From an uncultured Subdoligranulum sp. (GTDB lineage: Bacteria; Bacillota_A; Clostridia; Oscillospirales; Ruminococcaceae), in assembly GCF_937890665.1 (NCBI RefSeq), contig NZ_CALADU010000073.1, positions 1-19,718 on the forward strand: a stretch of DNA of 19,718 nucleotides, read 5' to 3'. Both the position numbers and the translations under genes were made by a program. The notes below the pieces were generated by a model. It made no database searches. It worked only from the letters and a program-made list of their open reading frames with translations, and was not told where the DNA came from. Positions 6,088-13,600 of this stretch are shown here, piece after piece (the stretch's first letter is position 1; each line of letters starts with the position of its first letter).

Positions 6088-8043
6088 TTAAGACAGGATG
6101 GAATCCTTGTCTGTGGTGATAATGCCTTCCGGCGTACCGGCAGATTTGGGGGCCGGAGCCTCTTTGGGTGATTTATCCGTGGGGGATGCCGGTTTGGTGG
6201 CTTTGCGCTTTGCCGGCTTCTTTGCTGCAGGAGCCGGTTTCGGCGCGGGCTGCGGTGTTTTGGCGGCTTCTTCTTCCAAGCGGCGCCATTCCGGTACATG
6301 GGCAGATGCTTTGCAGGAACGCAGGTACTTGGCTTCCGGGTGTTTGGAGTAATCCATTTTGTCTACCTGCAGAACCTTCTTGCCACGGATGATGATGAGC
6401 GCCTGATCCAGCGGGAGCCGCAGGACTTCATCAGGAGTAAGTACAGGGCGTTTTCCAACACCAGAGGTCTCACGAAACTCCGGTGTATAGTTGGAGATAC
6501 GCCAGGTGCCCAGCTGTTTGGACTTACTGGATACTGCTACGGAGGCAAGCCCTGTCCTGGCAGAAATAAATTCGGCAGTAAGCTGGTCTGTACAGCCTAA
6601 AAACAACTGCGCGTCACAGTTTCCAATGATCTCCTGCCACAAATTCTGCGGGTATCGGTTCTGCAATCCTGCGAGATTTTGGAACACACAGGACATGGAG
6701 ATATTCCGGGAGCGTATTACGCTGAGCCGGCGGGAGAGGTCGGGGATCGTGCCGCACGCTGTCAGTTCTTCCCCAAGGATATGGACAGGCACAGGCAGTT
6801 TGCCGCCCTCGCAGTTGTGGTCTGCATATCGCACCAGTTTGATGAAGCAGAAAGATAGAAACAGCGAGGCCAGAAAATCAAAGGTGCTGTCCTGGTCGCT
6901 GGTAACGAGGAAGTAGGCACAGGGCTGCTGACCCGGAAGCTCCAGATCGATCTCATTCTTAGCGGTAATTTTTTTGATCAGCTCAGACTGGAATACCTGC
7001 AGGCGGCTGCCCAGACCGATAATCACGCCGCTTCGCACTGTGTCGCTGGCCTGCTTGAACAGGCTGTAGGGTGCTTTGGCAGGGTGCGTGGAAGGAAGCG
7101 CCTCGAACAATGTGTCAAGTTGGGATTCCCCATTGAGAGTCAGCAGCCGGTAGACTTCGCCAATGTTGCGGTTTTCTTCCGCATAGCCTTGATCCACATA
7201 CAGTACCAAGGCCTTGAGCAGATTCATCTCACAGGCATCCCAGAAATGGTCGCTCTTGCCGTTGTTCGTGGTGTTCTTGATGATGACATCTACAAAAAGC
7301 TGGGCCATTAGTTCCTGTCCCTCAACTTCGGCAAGGCAACACCAGGAATCTGAGTTTTCAGGCGAAACGAGGTTGAATACCTTGACACAATAGCCCCGGC
7401 TGCGGAGAAATTCGCTTGACTTCTCGTACAATTCCGATTTGGGATCGCAGATGATCAACGATTCTCCGGCGCCATTTTCACCTCGGACAGTGGCCTGAAG
7501 GATACGGTTCATACAAAACGAACGGGTTTTCATGGAACCACTGGCGCCGTAGACTGCCAGATTACTGTTGATTCTGGTATCTTCCGGTATGCAGACTGCT
7601 TTGCCATCCAGCATACCCAGTACAACACCCTTGTGTTTGCGCAGATCGGGCACCAGATCCAGTACGCCGGACATTTCTTTGCGGGACATCCAGCCGGAGG
7701 TGCCATAAGTGCCTTTGGCGGAGTAGGAGAAATTGCGGTCTTCATCATACTCACCGGCATCACCATATCCCATGCGCATGACCATGATGAGCAGCACTGC
7801 TAACAAGCCAATGCAGATCAAAATGCCATACACGCCATAAGGCGGTCTGAGCACAGAGGAAAGGCAGAGAAGGAAGTCGGGCGAAGCGGCCAGCGGTGAA
7901 GTACCGTCGCCGGGAATACCGCCGCCCTGTTTCCAGGTTGCATAGTTACCCAAAAGCTGTGCCAGAAAGCCGCCTGCGTATAGAATCGCAAGAATGGCAA
8001 AGGGCGCTGCAATCAGGCTTACGATCAGTTTTTTCTTGTTTAT
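6088..8043 (-). CDS. virD4: VirD4/TraG-type coupling protein (CD1115-like), probable ATA start
   Basis: The coupling ATPase that brings the relaxase-DNA complex to the secretion channel at the membrane. With the start at 8043 it has 651 residues: a first membrane segment at about 6-30, a second at about 70-92, Walker A GASGSMKT (166-173), a Walker B region VHILGEELTACG (about 420-431), the conserved SVIRSRNISMSCVFQNLAGL segment and NCDAQLFLGCTD. The C-terminal 60 residues are basic and rich in Pro, Ala and Lys. Its start is unusual: GGGGAGG precedes an ATA codon at 8041-8043 that overlaps the upstream stop as ATAA. The next usual start, TTG at 7953, would remove the first membrane segment and has no good ribosome site. 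Both Walker motifs depart from consensus (Met for Gly in A, Gly for Asp in B). Confidence 0.88.
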   Translation of the reverse strand: MNKKKLIVSLIAAPFAILAILYAGGFLAQLLGNYATWKQGGGIPGDGTSPLAASPDFLLCLSSVLRPPYGVYGILICIGLLAVLLIMVMRMGYGDAGEYDEDRNFSYSAKGTYGTSGWMSRKEMSGVLDLVPDLRKHKGVVLGMLDGKAVCIPEDTRINSNLAVYGASGSMKTRSFCMNRILQATVRGENGAGESLIICDPKSELYEKSSEFLRSRGYCVKVFNLVSPENSDSWCCLAEVEGQELMAQLFVDVIIKNTTNNGKSDHFWDACEMNLLKALVLYVDQGYAEENRNIGEVYRLLTLNGESQLDTLFEALPSTHPAKAPYSLFKQASDTVRSGVIIGLGSRLQVFQSELIKKITAKNEIDLELPGQQPCAYFLVTSDQDSTFDFLASLFLSFCFIKLVRYADHNCEGGKLPVPVHILGEELTACGTIPDLSRRLSVIRSRNISMSCVFQNLAGLQNRYPQNLWQEIIGNCDAQLFLGCTDQLTAEFISARTGLASVAVSSKSKQLGTWRISNYTPEFRETSGVGKRPVLTPDEVLRLPLDQALIIIRGKKVLQVDKMDYSKHPEAKYLRSCKASAHVPEWRRLEEEAAKTPQPAPKPAPAAKKPAKRKATKPASPTDKSPKEAPAPKSAGTPEGIITTDKDSILS

Positions 8044-9125
8044 GGGAACAACCTCCCCTCGAATTTTGTGAAATCAATGGTCTGGAAGCGCACCCGGGAA
8101 CCACAGTAGCTGCGAAGTACCTCTGCCTGGAAGTCAAAACAGATCAGTGTGCCTGGGCGCTCGGATAGTTCGAGGGAGGTGTTGAAGCGTGCGATACGGG
8201 GCAGATCGCAGAAATAGCCAAACAGGACTGGTGAGCCATCCGGTGAAACACCGTCATGCTCAATAGCCAGTCCGGGCTGCCTCGCAGTAAGACCTTGGAG
8301 CAGAATGCGGTCCAGCTCCGCAGTTTTCACAGGGTCGCACAGCAGTGCAAGTATCACCTCCCCCTGATGGTTGTTGGTAAGATAAAGAAAATGCTCATAG
8401 CTGCCATCCAGCATGAAGAAATCATGTTTGCGTCCTCCGGTGCTGGTCAAAATCTGGTAAGCCAGATCCATGCTGTTGCCCAGAATCAGTCCATGAACAT
8501 CCTCATGGCGAAACTGTGGGGACAGGCGCTGTTGGCAGATTACGCTCCAAATCAATGCCTTGACCCGCATTTCCGATTTGTAGCGCCACTTCATCAGGGC
8601 GCTGCTGCTGTTGTAGGTCACGAAGATGCCGGAGGGCGCAAGGAGTATTCCAGTGGAGCGGGAACTGCGGATCTTCGTGGTGTCGATCCCCATTTCTTTC
8701 ACTTCTCTGGAACTGAAAAAAGCAGGATAGACAATCCTGCCGTCAGCGTAACCATCCGGCGCAAAAATTGCCGGTTTTTCATCCCGATACACACATACAC
8801 CCGCATTATCCATGGTTACATAGGTTTCTGCCAGGCGGTGTAGCCGGAGTCTTCGGTCAATTTCGCATTTCAAACGGTTGGTGTCGGTATCTCCTGTCAG
8901 GTAGCTGGCAAACCTGTCCGGCCGGCTTTCCAGAAGAGTGGCTTTGGCTCGCGGCCCCAGACGGTAGCCGCGCAGTTTATCCCGGTAATAGGTACGCAGC
9001 AGCCCGTCTTTTTTCAGTGCAGTGACAACAGACTCCAGATAATATGGACTGCCGGGAAGTCTGTTAAGCTGGTCTGTGGGGAACTCGCCGGAGATGGCAG
9101 TCAGAGAGAGAAGCCTGTACGCCAT
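8040..9125 (-). CDS. Conserved winged-helix-containing protein of the conjugative element
   Basis: A protein of 361 residues that I recognise only as a type found beside VirD4 in clostridial elements. Residues 1-62 look like a winged helix (LTAISGEFPTDQLNRL, then LESVVTALKKDGLL and the wing YRDKLRGYRLGPRAK). The rest is an alpha/beta domain without a motif I can name. No membrane segment is present. It may be a DNA-binding or relaxosome accessory protein, but this is a guess. The start ATG at 9125 has no ribosome site next to it. The strong AAGGAGG lies 34 bases upstream and serves instead a TTG-started 16-codon ORF that overlaps the ATG in another frame. The end overlaps the VirD4 start by 4 bases. 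A terminator and a stem-loop lie upstream. Confidence 0.7.
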   Translation of the reverse strand: MAYRLLSLTAISGEFPTDQLNRLPGSPYYLESVVTALKKDGLLRTYYRDKLRGYRLGPRAKATLLESRPDRFASYLTGDTDTNRLKCEIDRRLRLHRLAETYVTMDNAGVCVYRDEKPAIFAPDGYADGRIVYPAFFSSREVKEMGIDTTKIRSSRSTGILLAPSGIFVTYNSSSALMKWRYKSEMRVKALIWSVICQQRLSPQFRHEDVHGLILGNSMDLAYQILTSTGGRKHDFFMLDGSYEHFLYLTNNHQGEVILALLCDPVKTAELDRILLQGLTARQPGLAIEHDGVSPDGSPVLFGYFCDLPRIARFNTSLELSERPGTLICFDFQAEVLRSYCGSRVRFQTIDFTKFEGRLFP

Positions 9126-9151
9126 CGTGTCTGGCTGTGGGAATTTCCCAA
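9101..9151 (-). CDS. Possible upstream leader ORF (16 codons) overlapping the 361-aa gene
   Basis: TTG at 9151 follows AAGGAGG at ideal spacing and encodes MGNSHSQTRWRTGFSL, ending 25 bases inside the next gene in a different frame. Because the main ATG at 9125 has no ribosome site, translation of this ORF may deliver ribosomes for reinitiation. Alternatively, the site once served the main gene and a one-base change split the frame. Confidence 0.35.
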   Translation of the reverse strand: MGNSHSQTRWRTGFSL

Positions 9152-9177
9152 GTGATCACCTCCTTGTGGTGTGTGGC

Positions 9178-9209
9178 TTTTACCGAGACTGCAAGGAACT
9201 TCGGTAAAA
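9178..9209. repeat. Stem-loop between terminator and ribosome site (9-bp arms)
   Basis: TTTTACCGA (9178-9186) and TCGGTAAAA (9201-9209) are perfect inverted arms with a 14-base loop. It lies between the terminator at 9229-9251 and the AAGGAGG of the downstream genes. It has no U-tract on the minus strand, so it is not a terminator. It could be a protein-binding site or an mRNA processing or stability structure at the new 5' end. Confidence 0.5.
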
Positions 9210-9228
9210 ATCCGTGGTGTAACGACAG

Positions 9229-9251
9229 AAAAAAGCCCCGAAATCCGGGGC
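9229..9251 (-). terminator. Rho-independent terminator inside the transfer operon
   Basis: A 6-bp GC-only stem (GCCCCG / CGGGGC) with a 5-base loop, followed on the minus strand by six T. It lies 47 bases after the stop of the DUF6100 gene. It should reduce or stop transcription before the 361-aa protein, VirD4 and S1 genes, dividing the operon into two segments. Confidence 0.75.
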
Positions 9252-9297
9252 AAAATACGATGTTGCGGCAGGTCGGACAAGCAATGGCTGAAAATGC

Positions 9298-9960
9298 TCA
9301 AAAATCCGAGATGGATTTTAGGGTGTTTTCATGCTCAGCAAGCCAGGCGGGAAACCGCTTTTTTTCCATGACACTGATTCTGGTACAGTCCTTTTCGCCC
9401 AGCGCAGCGGTGTTGTAGGCGTCGCAGAGCAGGCCGGTATCGTCAGCCATGACGAAGGTGGAGAGAACATCCAGAAGCTGCTTTTCTTCCAGATTGTCGT
9501 AGTCACGGATACGTCGGGTGGGAAGGCACTGGTCATAAACCTGCGTAAAGCACACCACACAATCGCTGAAGTGGGGCATGGGATGCTCTTTGGCGTATTG
9601 CTCCAATGAGAAGTAGAACGGATCGAGCAGAAACTCAGTGTTTTGCCTCTGCTTGCGTTTTGGGAGTAGCCCGGGCAGGGTGACCTCCAGTACACCGTCC
9701 TCATAGACAACCTCAATTCCGTGTACAATACCGGCGGATGTCAGGTAATCGCCTTTGCGGATAGTGGTGCTGGAATATATCAAATGCCGCAGCCTGCAGG
9801 CAATTTTCTCTGCCCGCAGGGCGGCATCAGTGGATAAGACTTCATAGTTGTCCGGATAGCGCTGAATATCTGTGGTATCCATCGCGTAAAGAGCATTGCT
9901 CAAACGGGATATATCATCAAGAATGCTTCCGATTCGGTGTGAGATGATTTTTCGTTCCAA
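9298..9960 (-). CDS. DUF6100-like protein with RusA-like resolvase signature
   Basis: A protein of 220 residues found beside DUF5697 in clostridial conjugative elements (DUF6100 by recall). Its first 75 residues are helical. The second part has the order of a RusA Holliday-junction resolvase: strand LEVTLPG (91-97), a helix at about 110-125, strand DCVVCFTQVY (133-142), then RRIRDYDNLEEKQLLDVL (149-166) and ADD (172-174). RusA enzymes use Asp-x-Asp-Asn-Leu, a nearby Lys and a later Asp-Asp to cut four-way junctions, and all of these are present, the Lys being shifted by one position. The function is therefore inferred as a divergent RusA-like nuclease or an inactive relative. The start is TTG, 7 bases after AGGAGG and directly after the TGA of DUF5697. 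Confidence 0.72.
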   Translation of the reverse strand: MERKIISHRIGSILDDISRLSNALYAMDTTDIQRYPDNYEVLSTDAALRAEKIACRLRHLIYSSTTIRKGDYLTSAGIVHGIEVVYEDGVLEVTLPGLLPKRKQRQNTEFLLDPFYFSLEQYAKEHPMPHFSDCVVCFTQVYDQCLPTRRIRDYDNLEEKQLLDVLSTFVMADDTGLLCDAYNTAALGEKDCTRISVMEKKRFPAWLAEHENTLKSISDF

Positions 9961-10488
9961 TCAAGTTCCTCCTGTTTTCTTAAAGTAATGCACCTGGCCC
10001 GCCGCATCCACGGTGCAGAAACCGGAAATGCCAGGGCAGTCAATGCGGCGAATGTCTTCCGGATTATCGACCAAAATGATGCGGCGTCCACCGCTGCGGT
10101 CATCCCGAAGCGCATGGTTGATCAGGGCCTCCTGGCCGGAAGCTGCGTAGACGATTTCGTATAGTTCACCGTTTGCAAAGAAGATAAGCTTGACCGGAAA
10201 ATCACCGGGAGCATGGTATTCCACCTGCCCGATAAAATCCAAGAGTACCCAGGCAGCCCGTATCAGGGAGCTGTCTGATTTTGCTGCCCAACCAGACGGA
10301 AAGTAACCGCCTGTATCAGTTTGAAAAATACGGCCCTGCTTTTGCAGATGGGAGAGCAGGGTCTTGATGATTTCTTCTTTGCCAGGGTGAAAGCAAAGAA
10401 GCTGCTGCATATTGAGACCGGGATACATCGTGACGATCCGCAGCAGAGCCGCAGCTTCATTTCCATAGATTTCAGCCCTGGTCTTCAT
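9961..10488 (-). CDS. DUF5697-family protein
   Basis: A protein of 175 residues starting MKTRAEIYGNEAA. It has an N-terminal winged-helix-like region (LLRIVTMYPGLNMQQLLCF, KTLLSHLQKQGRIF) and a C-terminal alpha/beta part (FPVKLIFFANGELYEIVY, RRIILVDNPEDI). This pattern fits DUF5697, a conserved cytoplasmic family of clostridial conjugative elements with unknown role. I chose ATG 10488 because GGAGGTGATACCC precedes it. An upstream in-frame ATG at 10533 has no ribosome site and lies in a direct repeat. The gene ends directly at the TTG start of the RusA-like gene. The region before it carries a leader ORF, a hairpin and two 29-bp repeats, so its translation may be controlled. Confidence 0.78.
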   Translation of the reverse strand: MKTRAEIYGNEAAALLRIVTMYPGLNMQQLLCFHPGKEEIIKTLLSHLQKQGRIFQTDTGGYFPSGWAAKSDSSLIRAAWVLLDFIGQVEYHAPGDFPVKLIFFANGELYEIVYAASGQEALINHALRDDRSGGRRIILVDNPEDIRRIDCPGISGFCTVDAAGQVHYFKKTGGT

Positions 10489-10504
10489 GGGTATCACCTC
10501 CAAT

Positions 10505-10533
10505 GGCGTAATATAGGCGTATTCAAGACGCAT
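10505..10533. repeat. 29-bp direct repeat, copy 1 (11-bp phased GRCGYA hexamers)
   Basis: Contains GGCGTA, GGCGTA and GACGCA at 10505, 10516 and 10527, exactly 11 bases apart. It matches the copy at 10600-10628 at 22 of 29 positions without gaps. It lies just upstream of the DUF5697 ribosome site (10496-10501). It could be a binding site for a DNA- or RNA-binding regulator. Confidence 0.55.
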
Positions 10534-10546
10534 TAAAATAGGAAGG

Positions 10547-10597
10547 AAAGCCAGTCAGTGTAAGCCAAAAGATGATCTGGTTGGCAAAACTGGCTTT
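10547..10597. repeat. Nested stem-loop upstream of DUF5697
   Basis: Outer arms AAAGCCAGT (10547-10555) and ACTGGCTTT (10589-10597) and inner arms GCCAA (10564-10568) and TTGGC (10581-10585) form a long interrupted stem. It lies directly after the 19-codon ORF and between the two 29-bp repeats. There is no clear U-tract, so it is more likely a translation-control or processing structure than a terminator. Confidence 0.5.
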
Positions 10598-10656
10598 TAG
10601 GCGTAATACAGACGCAAAGCAGACGCATAGCGGCGTCTGGCAGGAAAGTTGCACAT
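10597..10656 (-). CDS. Possible 19-aa leader peptide between VirB4 and DUF5697
   Basis: ATG at 10656 follows GAGGTGATTCCC, almost the same ribosome site as that of DUF5697 (GAGGTGATACCC). The peptide is MCNFPARRRYASALRLYYA, rich in Arg, Ala and Tyr, and its stop touches the start of the nested hairpin. The later codons coincide with the 29-bp repeat at 10600-10628. This is the layout of a leader peptide in translational attenuation, but it could also be a chance ORF or a duplicated gene start. Confidence 0.4.
   Translation of the reverse strand: MCNFPARRRYASALRLYYA
10600..10628. repeat. 29-bp direct repeat, copy 2 (11-bp phased GRCGYA hexamers)
   Basis: Contains GGCGTA, GACGCA and GACGCA at 10600, 10611 and 10622, again exactly 11 bases apart, with an inverted GGCGTC at 10632. 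It is 22/29 identical to the copy at 10505-10533, and it lies within the 19-codon ORF. Confidence 0.55.
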
Positions 10657-10681
10657 GGGAATCACCTCGCTTTTCAAATTG

Positions 10682-13600
10682 TTATATCTGCTGTTCGGCA
10701 GATGTGGATTGTTCACGGCGTTTTCGCTCTACGATTTCACGCAGCTCGCGGCGGTCGGTAGTGATCAGATCCTTTTCCAGAGGGCTGGCTTTGAATTCCA
10801 CCATAATATTGTTGTTATTGGTAGAAATCAGACCGTGACCTCTTTCAAAGTGAGTGATCTCCATTGTTTCAGCATCGGACAGGTGCAGGGCTTCCTGTAC
10901 CCGCTGGGCTTCGTCGTCCTCCAGATTCAGAATGATCTTGGTCTTGGAGTTGTTGATGATGCCCTTACCAAATCTGCCGCCGTCAAGGTCAAAGAAATCG
11001 GCAAGATCCTGGCTTGCAAAAATCGAGGCGCCGCCGTAACCGCGTATGGTTTTGGCAATTTCCAAAAGGAAATCGCCAGCCAATCTTACACCAGCAGCAC
11101 CGGCACCGGATAGAAGCTGCCAGCACTCGTCGATGAAGATGGCTTTTTCTTCTGTACGGTCGGCTTTGGCTCTGTCCCAAACAAAGTCCAGCGCCACAAA
11201 CATACCTACGGTGAGCAGGTCTCCGGTGAGGGAGGAAATATCCAAAACAGTGTACTTGTTGTCGAGCCGAACATTGGTCTGCTTATTGAAGGTGCTGGCG
11301 CTGCCGTTTACCAGACGGTTTAGGATGTGGGCCATGCGCATCGTTTCCTTGGAGGTTTTCAAAATTTCGTACAGGTCACCAAGCACCGGCATTTCACGGT
11401 ACTGGCCGGGCTGTGCAGGGTCTTCCAAAGAGGCGTTATCATGAGTGATGCCTTTTGTGTTATAGGTACGAACAAGGGCTTCGTCCAAAAGCTGTCGTTC
11501 TTCGTGAGACATATCGGGGATCAGCAGACTGAAAAATATGTGGAGCTGTTGGATCTTTGCTGCAAGCTCAGATAACTGGATGCCTGGACCGTCCAGAATT
11601 TCATTCACCGAGCGGTCTACCCGCCGAATCTCCATAACATTGATGCAGTGGGGACTGGCCGGTGAAATCTGGATAAAGGAGCCGCCCACATTGGAGCAGG
11701 CGCGATGGAATTCATGGCCTTTTAGGGGCGCAACAATGAAAATGGGGATATTTTTCCGCCTCATTCGCAGCGCCATCAACTGCATGGTAAAAGTTTTGCC
11801 GGCTCCGCTCGTGCCAAGGATCGACATATTGGCGTTCTTATAGACCGCAGAATTGAAGATGTCCACGATAATAAGGGAGCTGTTGTACTTGTTGACGCCC
11901 AGCAGGATACCGTTATCATCACACATCTCATAGGATGTAAAGGGATAACAGCTTGCCGCACCGCCTGTCAGCAGGTTGCGCTTACCCCGCTCATACAGTT
12001 TCTTTTCCATTGCCACCAATGGCAGGGCAGATAAAAACGCCTGTTCCTCCCGAAAATGGCAGGTGCAGGCGTTCATGTCCTGTGAGAGCAGGAGCTTTTT
12101 CATTTCGCTGACCTTCCATTCCAAGTCTTCCTCGTTGGAGGCAGTAATGGTAATCAGCAGATTCAAGTAGTAGAAGTCCTCGTTGTTGGCAAGGCCCTCT
12201 TTGAGAAAGTACCCGCTTCGGATAGCGCCATCAATATCATCAAAGTCGGTGTTGGTGTCGCTGGCGTCCTTGATTTTGGAACGGTTGATACGCAGCTGCT
12301 GTCCGACTTTCTGGATGATGGTTTCTTTGGGCTGACGGGAGAGGAACATATCCATATCGATCCCGTCACCGGCATTGACGATAAGACTGAGCCAGCCGGC
12401 TGGAACCTGTGTTTTGTAGCCGTAAGAGGGCACCAGTAAATAAGCATAATACAGACCGTCAATGCAGATATGGTGACCATGTGTGAAGTCAATGCTTTTT
12501 GGCGCACAGAATTCGGTGGCAGGGATATGGTCGATCTCACTGTCGCGCCCTTTGGCAAGGTACTCAGCCATAACCTCCTGTGCACGGACGGAGAGCGGCT
12601 TTACAGCACTTTCATTTCTGCAGAGCAGATTGTAGAGGACATCTACCGTAAACTCATCCCAGTTTTCCGGAATGATGACCTCGTTACCGCACTGACGGAG
12701 GTAGTTGGTAGCAGTGTGGACTGCACTTTGCAGGGCATTGATTGCCTCGCCTTCTTCATCAGAGCGCTTGGTGTTGCTCCACGGCTCATATTCAAAAATC
12801 AGGAAGAAGCGCCGGGTAATTGCCTCACGGGAACCGATCTGTTGAACGAACTGGAGGTAGTCTTCCTGCATGAGCAGGCACTGTTCATTGGTTTCCTGTT
12901 CCATCTCCTTCCGAACGGTATCCAGATGGCGGTTAATCTCTGCCCGGCGTGTCAATACCTTGATTTGTAGCTTGATGGGGCTGATTTTCAAGTAGGATAC
13001 AAAGGAATAGATGATATTCCGCTGTTCCTGGGCGCTGCGCAGCATAAAATTGATGGGTACTACCTCGACGACCTTGACATAGCGGTGGTCCTTCGTGTAG
13101 ATGATGCCGTTTTCAATTTTGGAAATCGGCAGATAATCTGCTACCGGGTTAAGGCAGGCGGGCTTCGGCTCCTGAGTGCGGATAGGGCGTTTTACTTTGC
13201 GCTCCTTGGAGACCTTCTTTTTTTGCTTGGCGGTTTTCTTCTCTTTGGCAGGCTTCTGCTTTTTCACAGGACGGAGTTTTTGGCGGATCTCGTAGCCACG
13301 AACTTCATCAAACTCCGCTGGGAAATCCTCTCTGCCGGAGCGCCGTGACCGCCTGGGAGCCTTATCGGGCTTGTGTGCCTTCTTTTTAATATGCTTGCCG
13401 CCATGCTCTGCCGCAGGAACCGCATCTTCTGCGCTGTTACCGCCTACAATGCGGCGGTTTCGCAGGTACTTTATGAAAATCAGCAGAAAAGAGGAAAGGC
13501 TCTCACCGGAAATTCCGATAAGCGCCACCAATGCTGCTGGCAGTGCGGTCAGGCACAAAGCGATGATACGGGCAGTCAGGCCAAGAGGAAGCAATGAAAA

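Noticed and set aside
4479..6119. A 546-codon open frame on the + strand
   Set aside because: It is the mirror of the S1-protein gene, has no ribosome site, crosses the bidirectional terminator and gives a low-complexity product without known motifs. The minus-strand frame has clear OB-fold repeats and a good start.
9246..9285. Promoter TTGTCC-17-TATTTT on the minus strand
   Set aside because: The transcript start would fall inside the terminator stem, and the -35 is weak; kept only as a remark.
10500..10640. CRISPR-like or iteron origin array
   Set aside because: There are only two 29-bp copies with three hexamers each and no spacers of constant size; the place inside an operon fits regulation better than replication.
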